64,000 nucleotides of DNA from Endozoicomonas acroporae (GCF_002864045.1 NZ_PJPV01000066.1:1-64000); one strand, 5' to 3'. Shown: positions 1 through 8,419, numbered from the stretch's first letter. Numbers and translations: made by a program. The notes: generated from the sequence alone by a model not told the origin.

Positions 1-7
1 TAATAAG

Positions 8-26
8 CTTCCGGCTATGCCGGAAG
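8..26. terminator. Hairpin, probable terminator of a gene upstream of the window
   Basis: An 8-bp perfect stem (CTTCCGGC / GCCGGAAG) closes a 3-nt loop and is followed by a short T-rich stretch. It lies just before the TauE gene and probably ends a transcript entering from the left. Confidence 0.5.
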
Positions 27-57
27 TCATTTAACTTCTAAGGCTGGATGTCGTTGC

Positions 58-777
58 ATGGAACTGTCACTTCTGCAGGTTGTTGCTGCCATGGGGGTTG
101 TTGGCCTGGGGGCTCTTGTCCAGGGAACCATCGGCTTTGGCATGGCGGTTGTTGCCGCACCTTTTCTCTATCACATTGATCCTGCCCTGATACCGGGACC
201 GCTGATTTTTTCCGGTATGGCGATCGGGGCGCTTTCTGCCCGACGTTATGCCAGTGAGATCGATGTTGCCATTCTGGGTTATGCCCTGTTGGGTCGGGTA
301 CCCGGATCCATGATTGGGGTGTTGATTCTGACGCTGGTCAGTATCCAGCACCTGAGTCTGGTGCTGGGCGGGGCAGTTCTGCTGGCGGTGGTCGGCAGTC
401 TTTTTCCTTATAAACTGAAAACTACGCCATTCACTCTGTTCATTGTCGGCCTGTGCTCCGGGATGATGGGGACGGCGGCCTCCATCGGTGGTCCACCGAT
501 GGCGCTGTTGTTACAAAACGAAAGTAGCAACCGGATCAGGGCCAACCTGGCGGTGTTTTTTGTGATTGGCAGCTTTATCTCTCTGGTTATGCTGGGTCTC
601 AATGATCTGTTATCAATCGGGCAGTTAATCTACGGTGTGTGCCTTTTTCCAGCGGTGTTAACCGGCCACTGGCTGGCCAGCAAAATCGCTGCAAAGGTTG
701 AAAAGGAACGGATCCGCCAGATGATGCTGGTGCTGTGCAGTATTTCAGGCATAACCGCTATTCTGTCTGCCGTTTGA
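58..777 (+). CDS. TauE/SafE family sulfite/organosulfonate exporter-like membrane protein
   Basis: The 239-residue protein is almost wholly hydrophobic, with about eight predicted membrane segments. It has the N-terminal GFGMAVVAAP stretch typical of TauE/SafE transporters and a second glycine-rich repeat near residues 138-150 (GTAASIGGPPMALL). Proteins of this family are inner-membrane permeases linked to export of sulfite or sulfoacetate or to uptake of small anions; the substrate cannot be read from the sequence. Length is normal for the family. It lies upstream of the methionine importer genes in the same direction, but a separate promoter and hairpin lie between, so co-transcription is doubtful. 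The family call is firm, the substrate unknown. Confidence 0.85.
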   Translation: MELSLLQVVAAMGVVGLGALVQGTIGFGMAVVAAPFLYHIDPALIPGPLIFSGMAIGALSARRYASEIDVAILGYALLGRVPGSMIGVLILTLVSIQHLSLVLGGAVLLAVVGSLFPYKLKTTPFTLFIVGLCSGMMGTAASIGGPPMALLLQNESSNRIRANLAVFFVIGSFISLVMLGLNDLLSIGQLIYGVCLFPAVLTGHWLASKIAAKVEKERIRQMMLVLCSISGITAILSAV

Positions 778-801
778 AGTGACACCGGGAGAGTGAGAAA
801 G

Positions 802-830
802 TTGACAGAAATCACTATTTTGGATAGTTT
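802..830 (+). promoter_or_regulatory. Candidate sigma-70 promoter for metNI
   Basis: A perfect -35 hexamer TTGACA (802-807) is followed after 17 bases by TAGTTT (825-830) as a weak -10. Transcription would start near 837 and give a leader of about 113 nt before metN. Confidence 0.45.
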
Positions 831-891
831 GTCACGCCATGCGCTGATTTGACCTTGGCTTGCGGGCGCATTACAAATTCCGCTAAAAGAA

Positions 892-949
892 GGGTTTCAA
901 TTAAGAATTCCTTATGAAACCACTCTGTTAGCATCAGGGTGGTTTTTTT
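892..949 (+). promoter_or_regulatory. Two mutually exclusive hairpins ending in a terminator at the metN start
   Basis: The 11-bp stem 917-927 / 935-945 (one U-G pair, 7-nt loop) runs directly into a T tract that ends at the metN ATG (950). This is a canonical intrinsic terminator. Its 5' arm overlaps GAAACC (916-921), which can instead pair with GGTTTC (893-898). The 3' arm holds GGGTGG, the only Shine-Dalgarno-like sequence for metN. The arrangement looks like an attenuator or a translation-blocking leader. No SAM-riboswitch core and no MetJ-type box were recognised. It could also simply be the terminator of the preceding gene. Confidence 0.5.
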
Positions 950-2008
950 ATGCATATGATTGAATTGAATAACCTGACCAAGGTGTTTGCCGCCGGGGGC
1001 ACCGAGGTCAAGGCCATTGACGGAGTAAATCTGTCGGTGCCTGAAGGTGCCATCTACGGTGTGATTGGCTCCAGTGGCGCAGGGAAAAGCACGCTGATTC
1101 GCTGCGTCAACTTACTGGAGAAACCGACTTCCGGCCAGGTGCTGGTGGATGGTCAGGACCTGACTCTGCTACCAGAGAAATTATTGCGTCAGGCCCGTCA
1201 CAACATTGGGATGATTTTTCAGCATTTCAATCTGCTGTCCAGCCGCACTGTGTATGATAATGTCGCTCTTCCCCTTGAGTTGGCCGGTGCCAGCAAATCA
1301 GAAATAGAACAGTCCGTTCTGCCCCTGCTGGAACTGACCGGGCTGGACTCGAAAAGAAACAGCTACCCTGCCCAGCTGTCCGGCGGTCAGAAACAGCGGG
1401 TGGCCATTGCCCGGGCCCTGGCCAGTAAGCCGAAAGTGCTGTTGTGCGATGAAGCCACGTCCGCACTGGACCCGCAGACAACCCGGTCAATTCTTGCCCT
1501 GCTGAAAGACATCAACCGTCAGCTTAAGATTACCATTCTGATCATTACCCATGAGATGGATGTGGTGAAAACCATCTGTGATCGAGTGGCCATTATGAGC
1601 TTCGGCAAGATCATTGAAGAGAATGAGGTTGAGCAGTTCTTTCTCAACCCCCGGACGGATCTGGCCAAAGAGTTTGTGCGCAGTGCGATTCATGAAAAAC
1701 CGGTGGCAGAAATTGAAGCCCGGTTCCAGTCTGAGCCTTGCGAAGGTGCCAGGCCGGTGGTGCGCATTACCTTTGTCGGGCAGGGGGTTGTCCAGCCGCT
1801 GATTACCAGGGCGGCAAGACAGTTCAATACGGACTTTAATATCCTGCAGGCGGATATTGAAACGGTCAATGAAAAAGCCATGGGCTTTTTGATGGTGGAA
1901 ATTATGGGTGAGCCTGAAGGCATTGAGCAGTCGCTGCAGTTTCTGCAGGGCTTGCATAACTCACCAGACAATACGGTCCAGGTAGAGGTGATTGGTTATG
2001 TCAGCTGA
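950..2008 (+). CDS. metN: Methionine ABC transporter, ATP-binding protein MetN
   Basis: The 352-residue ATPase drives import of D/L-methionine through MetI with the lipoprotein MetQ. Visible motifs are Walker A GSSGAGKST (about 40-48), signature LSGGQKQR (about 143-150), Walker B LLCDEATS (about 164) and the H-loop THEMD (about 200). The C-terminal 85 residues form the NIL/ACT-like domain that in E. coli MetN binds methionine and inhibits transport. The start at 950 is chosen because GGGTGG lies 7 nt upstream; an in-frame ATG at 956 would match E. coli MetN better in length. The 3' end overlaps metI by 11 bp, so the two are translationally coupled. Confidence 0.96.
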   Translation: MHMIELNNLTKVFAAGGTEVKAIDGVNLSVPEGAIYGVIGSSGAGKSTLIRCVNLLEKPTSGQVLVDGQDLTLLPEKLLRQARHNIGMIFQHFNLLSSRTVYDNVALPLELAGASKSEIEQSVLPLLELTGLDSKRNSYPAQLSGGQKQRVAIARALASKPKVLLCDEATSALDPQTTRSILALLKDINRQLKITILIITHEMDVVKTICDRVAIMSFGKIIEENEVEQFFLNPRTDLAKEFVRSAIHEKPVAEIEARFQSEPCEGARPVVRITFVGQGVVQPLITRAARQFNTDFNILQADIETVNEKAMGFLMVEIMGEPEGIEQSLQFLQGLHNSPDNTVQVEVIGYVS

Positions 2009-2654
2009 TGCATGGTCACTGTTGTTCAAGGCGCTCTGGGAAACCCTCTATATGGTGGCCTTTTCCGGAGGCATCAGCTTTCTGCTCGGTATCCCGCTGG
2101 GAGTGCTGCTGTACGTGACCCGGGAAGGACGTATTCTGGAAAACCGCGTTGCTAACCTGGTTCTGGGCGGTATTGTCAATGCCGGACGTTCCATTCCTTT
2201 TATTATTCTGATGGTGGCTATCATCCCGTTGACGCGACTGCTGACCGGTACTTCCATTGGTACCACCGCTGCGATTGTGCCACTGACCGTGGCGGCGATC
2301 CCGTTTGTTGCCCGCATTGCCGAAGGTGCCTTGAATGAAGTGCCTTCCGGATTGGTGGAGGCCGCCCAGTCCATGGGGGCCAGCCCGTTGCAGATTGTTA
2401 CCCGGGTGCTGCTGCCGGAGGCCAGGCCCGGGCTGATTAATGGCATGACCATTACGCTGGTAACGCTGGTGAGCTACTCGGCCATGGCCGGTGCCATTGG
2501 TGGCGGAGGCCTTGGTGACCTGGGCATCCGTTATGGCTACCAGCGGTTTGATGGGGTCATCATGCTGGCCACGGTGGTGGTGTTGATTGCCCTGGTGCAA
2601 TTGCTGCAGATGGTGGGTGATCGCCTGCAGCACTATTATGATCGCAGTCACTAA
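1998..2654 (+). CDS. metI: Methionine ABC transporter permease MetI
   Basis: This inner-membrane permease of about 218 residues has five predicted membrane segments. The cytoplasmic EAA loop (residues about 120-140, EAAQSMGASPLQ) contacts MetN. Length and sequence match the MetI family. The ATG at 1998 lies inside the end of metN; a TTG six bases upstream is in frame but unlikely. The third partner, metQ, follows only after a 250-bp gap occupied by a palindromic mobile repeat, an interruption compared with the compact metNIQ operon of E. coli. Confidence 0.95.
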   Translation: MSADAWSLLFKALWETLYMVAFSGGISFLLGIPLGVLLYVTREGRILENRVANLVLGGIVNAGRSIPFIILMVAIIPLTRLLTGTSIGTTAAIVPLTVAAIPFVARIAEGALNEVPSGLVEAAQSMGASPLQIVTRVLLPEARPGLINGMTITLVTLVSYSAMAGAIGGGGLGDLGIRYGYQRFDGVIMLATVVVLIALVQLLQMVGDRLQHYYDRSH

Positions 2655-2664
2655 TAATCATTTA

Positions 2665-2834
2665 GGAATTGTCCCGAAATAATTTTGACATTTTGAACTC
2701 GCTCTCCGTTCATCCTGAGCTTGTCGAAGGGTGATTGGCACAATACATGAGGCCGGAGTTCACGCCCTTCGACAGGCTCAGGACGAACGTAGTGTTGAAA
2801 CTCAGAAATGTATAAATTATTCCGGGGTAATTCC
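2665..2834. repeat. MITE-like palindromic element, family A, copy 1
   Basis: The element has imperfect terminal inverted repeats of about 36 bp (GGAATTGTCCCGAAATAATT... against the reverse complement of 2797-2834). An inner inverted pair of about 26 bp carries the REP-like core CCTGAGCTTGTCGAAGG. It is flanked by TA on both sides, as expected of IS630/mariner-type insertions. It has no coding capacity. A second copy at 11135-11305 is closely similar. It separates metI from metQ. Confidence 0.8.
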
Positions 2835-2903
2835 TTTTATGGTGGGAAAATCCATCAACACCGCTAATGTTGATGGCATGTTGTTAAAGTCCGGGAGTAA
2901 TCA

Positions 2904-3728
2904 ATGACTTTTAATATTCTAAAAACAGTAAAAACCCTGGCCAGTTCGGCGGTATTAGCGTTAGCAGCATTGCTGGCAGGCTGTGGTCAGTCGGATGATC
3001 CAAATGGTCCGCTGAAGGTGGGGGTGATGGCGGGGCCTGAGGCCGATGTGATGAAAGTGGCGGTAGACATCGCCAGACAGGACCATAACGTGGCTGTGGA
3101 GCTGGTGGAGTTCTCTGATTATGTGTCGCCAAACGTAGCGCTGTCGGACGGCAGTATTGATGCCAATGCATTCCAGCACCGCCCTTACCTGGACAGCATG
3201 GTGCGTGACCGGGGCTTTAAGCTGGTTGCCGTTGGTAACACCTTTGTTTATCCTATTGCCGCTTACTCAAAGACGTTGAAAGACATCAGTGAGTTGCAGG
3301 ATGGAGCCAAAATCGCTATTCCCAATGACCCAAGTAATGAAGGCCGCACACTGATTCTTCTGCATCAGCGTGGCTTTATTAAGCTGAATGATGTGAATAA
3401 CCTGGAAGCAACACCGGCAGATATCATTGAAAATCCCCGTGACTTCCAGTTTATTGAACTGGATGCGGCGCAGCTGCCCCGTTCCCTGGATGATGTGGAT
3501 ATGGCCTTTATCAACAACACCTATGCGGTACCGGCGGGTTACACCCCAACCCGTGATGCCCTGCTGGTGGAAGATAAGGACTCTCCCTATGTGAACATCA
3601 TTGTCACCCGTGAAGATAATCAGACAGACCCGCGCGTACTGGCCCTGGTTAAGTCGTATCAGACGGATGCGGTTGAAACCAGGGCTGCAAAGCTGTTTAA
3701 AGGGAGTTCTGTGGCTGGCTGGAAGTAA
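2904..3728 (+). CDS. metQ: Methionine-binding lipoprotein MetQ
   Basis: The 274-residue periplasmic substrate-binding lipoprotein of the NlpA/MetQ family delivers methionine to MetNI. The N terminus is a lipoprotein signal with lipobox LLAGC, lipidated Cys27. The mature part keeps family signatures such as NAFQHRPYLDS (about 90-100), AIPNDPSNEGRTL (about 138-150) and FINNTYAVPAG (about 200). Length is normal. A mobile palindromic repeat lies directly upstream, so transcription must either read through it from metNI or start near its right end. Confidence 0.95.
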   Translation: MTFNILKTVKTLASSAVLALAALLAGCGQSDDPNGPLKVGVMAGPEADVMKVAVDIARQDHNVAVELVEFSDYVSPNVALSDGSIDANAFQHRPYLDSMVRDRGFKLVAVGNTFVYPIAAYSKTLKDISELQDGAKIAIPNDPSNEGRTLILLHQRGFIKLNDVNNLEATPADIIENPRDFQFIELDAAQLPRSLDDVDMAFINNTYAVPAGYTPTRDALLVEDKDSPYVNIIVTREDNQTDPRVLALVKSYQTDAVETRAAKLFKGSSVAGWK

Positions 3729-3737
3729 ATGTTCTAC

Positions 3738-3764
3738 ATGCTGGAAGCGGTTTGCTTCCGGCAT
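3738..3764. terminator. Terminator between metQ and the convergent acidic-repeat gene
   Basis: An 11-bp stem (3738-3748 with 3754-3764, one G-T pair) has a 5-nt loop and is followed by a T-rich stretch. It sits just after the metQ stop and touches the end of the convergent gene, so it probably serves metQ. Confidence 0.65.
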
Positions 3765-5293
3765 TATTTATGTTTTATGGCCTTGAGGCCGTTAATCAGC
3801 GTTACCCCTTCGTGTAAAGTGACAATCATCTGCCTCTTCTGGGATACTGATACCACTGGCCGGTTGGTTTGCGTTTGCTTTTGCTTAAGACGCTCAAGGT
3901 TCTTTATGACTTGTTGAGAAAGATGGTTGACCTTTAGAATCGTTATTTCACTTTCACTTTCACTTTCTTCTCTTGTTTCTTTTTCTATAGAATGGCTTTG
4001 TGCAGTTTGGCTGCCAGTGTTGTCACAAGTGACCTCATCCGTATCATCAACAGTTGATTCGTCGCTGTCGTAATCGGTTGATTCATCGCTGTCGTAATCA
4101 GTTGATTCGTCGCTGTCGTAATCAGTTGATTCGTCGCTATCATAAACAGTTGACTGGTCGCTGTCGCAAACCGCTGAGTCGTCGGTATTACTGAATGATG
4201 GCACATAATCTTTGGCATTTATCTCTAAGAAGGTACTGTGGTTTTCTCGTAACCACTCATTTCTGACGGGCAAAACCTCAGTTTCTGTCGTCATTTTAGT
4301 GATTTTACTGGGCTGTAGAGGATCGCATGTAGAATTTGCGAGTCTTTTTTGCGGAGTTACGTTTTCTCTACATGAAGAAGCTTCCACTAAAGGTTCTTTA
4401 TTGTTCTGGCTGGTTGGCTGTTCAATCCCGGCATCATGCTCAGCATCGTGCTGTGCTGAGGTTCTCTCCAAATCTGATGGTTTCTGCGTATCGGCCGTTT
4501 TCTGTTGATTACCTGGCAAACACTGATGATTGTTACCGGAACCTGAAAGCGTAATGTTTACGGCTGAGGAGTCATTTTTTTCTTCGACCCTCAATTTTTT
4601 GCGCGGTCGTGGTATGAGTATTTCAGGAATTGGTTTTCGTTTATGTCTTTCAGGTCGACATTTTACAACGGCAAAATCTCTCCATTTGAACAGATCTTTT
4701 CTATGAAAGTCCGTAGACATTGCATTTGATAACTCAACCCAAAGCGCCAAAAGGTAATAGGCATTGCGATCCGCTGAAATATTTGGTCCGTCTTTCATTC
4801 CCAGGGAAATATCTTGTAGAAACTTGAAGTGATCTCCGTCACTGTTCCTTTGGAAAAAATCCAGGAGTTTTTCTTTCTTTGGCCTGAATTTCCAGACACT
4901 TTCCTCAATGAAATCGTGATACTTAAACGCTTTTCCAATCATTTCATAGGCAGCTTCCACCCTGATATTATCAGGCTGGCATATTTTCCTCAGAATGGGT
5001 GGAGTGAAAAATTTTTTGACCAGCCTGGGGGTTCTCTGATCTACGGTATTTTTTGTTAAACCAGTGAAACAGAAACGCTTGCCATCCAGAATGTAAATGG
5101 TTTGGTCATCCTCTTCACCTGGAGGAATTTTTTTCGAGCCAAAGTGGATATCAACATCCCGAAAGCCAAAGCTCCTGGCCTTTTTCAGTACGTCCTCAAC
5201 ACTGGAAGTAGTTTTGGTAGCAAAGTCCTCGAAAGTTTTGGGTTTGGAATATGTGTGATCAGTAGCAAATGCTTTGCCAGCACTCAGATCCAT
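3764..5293 (-). CDS. Orphan protein with acidic octapeptide repeats and an NLS-like basic cluster
   Basis: I do not recognise the family. From ATG 5293 (AAGAG upstream; a TTG at 5350 would add 19 residues) it gives about 509 residues. The N-terminal half looks like a folded, charged alpha/beta domain. A strongly basic stretch around residues 210-240 contains RHKRKP and PRPRKKLRVEE, resembling a bipartite nuclear localisation signal. A long polar linker follows, then a tandem array of about six octapeptides of the type DYDSDEST (24-bp DNA repeats, about 4035-4180), and a C-terminal basic, helical tail. No signal peptide or membrane segment is seen. Composition suggests a eukaryote-directed effector, which is inference only. 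It is convergent with metQ. Confidence 0.7.
   Translation of the reverse strand: MDLSAGKAFATDHTYSKPKTFEDFATKTTSSVEDVLKKARSFGFRDVDIHFGSKKIPPGEEDDQTIYILDGKRFCFTGLTKNTVDQRTPRLVKKFFTPPILRKICQPDNIRVEAAYEMIGKAFKYHDFIEESVWKFRPKKEKLLDFFQRNSDGDHFKFLQDISLGMKDGPNISADRNAYYLLALWVELSNAMSTDFHRKDLFKWRDFAVVKCRPERHKRKPIPEILIPRPRKKLRVEEKNDSSAVNITLSGSGNNHQCLPGNQQKTADTQKPSDLERTSAQHDAEHDAGIEQPTSQNNKEPLVEASSCRENVTPQKRLANSTCDPLQPSKITKMTTETEVLPVRNEWLRENHSTFLEINAKDYVPSFSNTDDSAVCDSDQSTVYDSDESTDYDSDESTDYDSDESTDYDSDESTVDDTDEVTCDNTGSQTAQSHSIEKETREESESESEITILKVNHLSQQVIKNLERLKQKQTQTNRPVVSVSQKRQMIVTLHEGVTLINGLKAIKHK
4035..4180 (-). repeat. 24-bp tandem repeat inside the acidic-repeat gene
   Basis: Four near-identical 24-bp units and two diverged ones encode DSDEST-type octapeptides. 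Because the unit is a multiple of three, copy-number change keeps the frame, so length polymorphism between strains is likely. Confidence 0.85.
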
Positions 5294-5425
5294 AATTTTA
5301 TTCTCTTTAAATAGTCCGGAAAATCTAGCTCTCGACTTTGTGGTTGACAAGGAATCAAAAATGGTTGGAAAGTGGTTTCGCAGTGTGCAGGTTAATCCAG
5401 GCAGTACCCGGACGTAGCAGAAGGA

Positions 5426-6136
5426 TTAACCTTCTACCAGGTGGGTAAATGCCGCTAAAGCTTCCGGATCTCCACGTTTGATTTTATTCGCAATGACATA
5501 ATGGAAAAAGTAATGGAAGTGTTCGTGATCCTGGGCCGCAAACAGGCACTCATCGCCCGGTAGTACCGGTGTGTTTTCGACCTTTTTATCATCGGCCACC
5601 ATGGCCATGACCCGGCCATCGTTGTACAAACGCCAGCTGGTTACATGAACCAGTACAATCGTTTTAAACTGGTCTTCGGTCAGAATGGCATGGGTGCCGA
5701 TGGTGTCGGGGATTTCCTGAATAATGACAGCTTCATCCGACTCTATGGGTGGGTAGTAATTGGCCGCGTTTTCCAGTTCCGCAACCTTGTGATCCGGTAC
5801 GTCAAAAAATGCATGGTCGTGTATCTTGTCAAAGTAACCTTCCCAGTGGCCATTTAATGGGTCATTGAGCTCACGGGCAGGTACCACCTTATTAAGCCAG
5901 GGGATAAGGGCATCAACCGTGCCGTCTTTCATCATTGCCCAGCAGAGAATTTTCATGCTGAACAGCTTGCCCGGATTGGCATCATTGCTGTAAAGCATTT
6001 CCATACCATCCAGTTCAGGAGCAATGCGCACAATCTGATGAAGGTTAACCTCGTCCAGAGGCTTGCGGGTGAACATATCGATGACATTGCCACTGTTATC
6101 ATCGGGCTGCTTTTTATCTTCAGGTTCTTTGGCCAT
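5426..6136 (-). CDS. Conserved-looking hypothetical cytoplasmic protein
   Basis: The protein of about 236 residues has no signal peptide and no membrane helix. From ATG 6136 it begins MAKEPEDKK with a disordered start, then NVIDMFTRKPL. An upstream in-frame ATG at 6190 would add 18 residues that look non-native. A central DHAFFDVPDHK segment and a C-terminal HEHFHYFFHYV segment are histidine-rich and could bind metal, but I recognise no catalytic motif. Base composition resembles the core genes, unlike the AT-richer orphan to its left. Function unknown. Confidence 0.7.
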   Translation of the reverse strand: MAKEPEDKKQPDDNSGNVIDMFTRKPLDEVNLHQIVRIAPELDGMEMLYSNDANPGKLFSMKILCWAMMKDGTVDALIPWLNKVVPARELNDPLNGHWEGYFDKIHDHAFFDVPDHKVAELENAANYYPPIESDEAVIIQEIPDTIGTHAILTEDQFKTIVLVHVTSWRLYNDGRVMAMVADDKKVENTPVLPGDECLFAAQDHEHFHYFFHYVIANKIKRGDPEALAAFTHLVEG

Positions 6137-6292
6137 GAACAATCCCGGGTAAAGCTGAGTCTGGAAAAAATGAAGGAGTTCATAGCCCATATCGGCATGG
6201 TCGTATCATCCTGCACTATTGGTTGCAGTGGTGGGATTGTGTTGCGGAAACAGGAAGGTGTGAATCCTGACGCTGTTTAAAAGACGTTTTGC

Positions 6293-6396
6293 ACCACAAA
6301 GGCACAAAGGCACTAAGAAGAGCAGAATACTGGTAAGAGCAAAGATCAAACAAAAAAAATGCTTTTACTTTGTGTCTTTGTGTCTTTGTGGTTAAG
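6293..6396. repeat. Inverted repeat of ACCACAAAGRCACAAAG type
   Basis: The left arm (6293-6316) and right arm (6368-6396) are inverted copies of a CCACAAAG-rich sequence with internal 9-bp periodicity, separated by about 50 bp of AT-rich DNA. It lies between the stop of glycerate kinase and the next leftward gene. It may act as a transcription terminator or be a REP-type repeat. Confidence 0.6.
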
Positions 6397-6405
6397 ACAA
6401 AAATA

Positions 6406-7539
6406 TTACTGCAGGAGTATCAAGGCACTGGCCAGGTTCCTGGCGGCCCGAATCAGGTTCTCCTCACCTTTGGCCAGGGCCTCGGTCAGTGGGACTGCAC
6501 CGTGAACAATCGGGAACAACGCATCAATGCCACAGTCATAGACCGCGTCAACATCGGAACCCACAGAGCCAGCCAGAGCAATCACCGGAAGATTGAACTG
6601 TTTGGCAATCCGGGCAACCCCCACGGGTGTTTTTCCCTGTGCGGTTTGTCCATCAATCCGGCCCTCTCCGGTAATCACCAGGTCAGCGCCGATCAGTTTC
6701 TCTGCCAGGCCGACGGCGTCCATGACGATGTCAATACCCGGTTTCAGTTCAGCATCCAGAAACGCCAGCAGGGCAGCACCCATGCCTCCGGCAGCGCCTG
6801 CTCCGGGCTGTTGCCCAACATCTTTACCAAGGTCCCGATGCAGAATGCTGGCATAGTGTGTCAATGCCTGGTCCAACTGTGCAACCATCTCAGGAGTAGC
6901 GCCTTTCTGGGGACCAAACACTGCTGAGGCACCATTGGCTCCGGTAAGTGGATTGTTCACATCGCAGGCCGCAATAAACTCGATGGTCTGCAGTCGTCTA
7001 TCCATCGAGCCGGTGTCAATGCGACACAGGCGTGACAGCGCTGCACCACCCCGGGGCAGCTCCCGGCCATCAGCATCCAGCAGTTTTACCCCCAATGCCT
7101 GCATCATACCTGCACCACCGTCGTTAGTGGCACTGCCGCCAATACCGACGATGATGCGTTTAATGCCCTGGACCAGGGCGCTGAGAATCAACTCTCCGGT
7201 CCCCCGGGTGGTACTGACCATCGGGTTGCGTTGATCCCCGGATACCAGCTCAATACCCGAAGCCCCGGCCATCTCAATGACAGCGGTTTCACTACCACCC
7301 AGCAGGCCGAAGCAGGCCTGAACGGTCTCTCCCATTGGGCCGGTTACTGCAACATCCATCAGTGTGCCCCCGGTGGCGTCCACCAGTGACTGCAGCGTAC
7401 CTTCGCCACCGTCGGCAACCGGAACTTTGATGCACTCTGCATCCGGCAAAACCTGCTGCAAGCCGGTTTCAATGGCCTGGGCTACTTTGGCCGCGGTAAG
7501 ACACTCCTTAAAGGAATCGGGTGCAATAACAATTTTCAT
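6406..7539 (-). CDS. Glycerate kinase (GarK/GlxK family)
   Basis: This 377-residue cytoplasmic enzyme phosphorylates D-glycerate with ATP, giving 2-phosphoglycerate in this family, and so feeds glyoxylate or glucarate breakdown into glycolysis. The start MKIVIAPDSFKECLTA (7539) is the conserved family N terminus; a longer in-frame extension to 7617 is not family-like. Conserved blocks include PVADGGEGT (about 47-55), GTGELI (about 117) and GIGGSATNDGGAGMMQALG (about 132-150). The last is the glycine-rich substrate/nucleotide site. EGRIDGQTAQGKTPVGVA lies near 295. It stands alone between a hypothetical gene and a divergent SDR gene. Confidence 0.93.
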   Translation of the reverse strand: MKIVIAPDSFKECLTAAKVAQAIETGLQQVLPDAECIKVPVADGGEGTLQSLVDATGGTLMDVAVTGPMGETVQACFGLLGGSETAVIEMAGASGIELVSGDQRNPMVSTTRGTGELILSALVQGIKRIIVGIGGSATNDGGAGMMQALGVKLLDADGRELPRGGAALSRLCRIDTGSMDRRLQTIEFIAACDVNNPLTGANGASAVFGPQKGATPEMVAQLDQALTHYASILHRDLGKDVGQQPGAGAAGGMGAALLAFLDAELKPGIDIVMDAVGLAEKLIGADLVITGEGRIDGQTAQGKTPVGVARIAKQFNLPVIALAGSVGSDVDAVYDCGIDALFPIVHGAVPLTEALAKGEENLIRAARNLASALILLQ

Positions 7540-7669
7540 AGTCCGTTGGACGATCTGTTGAGTTACAGGCTCCGTAGAGAAGTTTTTATAGAAATAATCG
7601 GTTAAACGCAACGCCATTCAGCCTGTCTGCCTGAGGCTGTCTTTTCTACCCAGATATATGGAGTGCTCC

Positions 7670-8419
7670 ATGACAGAATTGAAACTGGACTCATTTGCCG
7701 AGGGCTTGCATGTTGCCGTCATCGGAGCCTCCGGTGCCATCGGCAAAGCCATGGTCCATTGGCTGGAGCAGGTACCAACAGTCACCAGAATTTATGCCTT
7801 ATCACGCAGTGAGCCTGAGTTTGACCAGGTGAATAAAACCGTTTTTCACCCCATGGATCTTCTGGATGAAAACAGTATTGCCAAGGGGGCGGAGCAAATT
7901 TCGGAGCCGTTGGACCTGGTCTTAGTCACCACCGGTATCCTCCATGAGGGGGAAGGCCTGAAGCCGGAAAAATCCATCAAGGATTTCCAGCCCGATCACT
8001 TTGCCAGAATCTTCGCCGTCAATACCACCGGGCCCGCCATGGTTGCCAAATATTTTCTTCCCAAGCTGGCCAGAAACCGTAAGAATGTGTTTGCCGTGTT
8101 ATCTGGCAGAGTGGGCAGCATTTCTGATAATCAATTAGGCGGCTGGTATGCCTACCGGGCATCAAAGGCAGCGCTGAATATGATTATTAAAAGTCTTGCT
8201 ATCGAAATTGCCAGAAAAAACAAATCATCGATTATTGCTGCATTGCATCCGGGCACAGTGGATAGTCATTTGTCCATGCCGTTTCAGTCTGGCGTTCCTG
8301 AGGGTAAACTCTTTTCGGCGGACTACTCGGCAGAACGGCTCTTGCATGTGATTGATCAGTTGACACCAGGGGACAGTGGTCACATGTTTGCCTGGGATGG
8401 CGAAAAGCTGCCTTTTTGA
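7670..8419 (+). CDS. Short-chain dehydrogenase/reductase (C-factor-like SDR)
   Basis: This Rossmann-fold oxidoreductase of about 249 residues has the N-terminal cofactor loop GASGAIGKAM (about 18-27). The catalytic pair lies in YRASKAALN (Y-x3-K, about 163-167), preceded by LSGRVGSISDN with the catalytic serine. The start at 7670 is supported by GGAG six bases upstream; an ATG at 7658 is also in frame. Sequence style is that of C-signal-like SDRs, whose substrates are mostly unknown. It ends 24 bp before the photolyase gene and is probably co-transcribed with it. Confidence 0.85.
   Translation: MTELKLDSFAEGLHVAVIGASGAIGKAMVHWLEQVPTVTRIYALSRSEPEFDQVNKTVFHPMDLLDENSIAKGAEQISEPLDLVLVTTGILHEGEGLKPEKSIKDFQPDHFARIFAVNTTGPAMVAKYFLPKLARNRKNVFAVLSGRVGSISDNQLGGWYAYRASKAALNMIIKSLAIEIARKNKSSIIAALHPGTVDSHLSMPFQSGVPEGKLFSADYSAERLLHVIDQLTPGDSGHMFAWDGEKLPF

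Noticed and set aside
837-949. SAM riboswitch upstream of metN
   Set aside because: The conserved SAM-I core and four-way junction pairings are not seen; only two short alternative hairpins are present.
2665-2834. Palindromes considered as an origin, attachment site or small RNA gene
   Set aside because: The same structure recurs with TA flanks at other loci, which fits a mobile MITE better than a unique site.
4035-4180. Regular 24-bp repeats considered as a CRISPR array
   Set aside because: There are no unique spacers; the units are contiguous and encode an in-frame octapeptide repeat.
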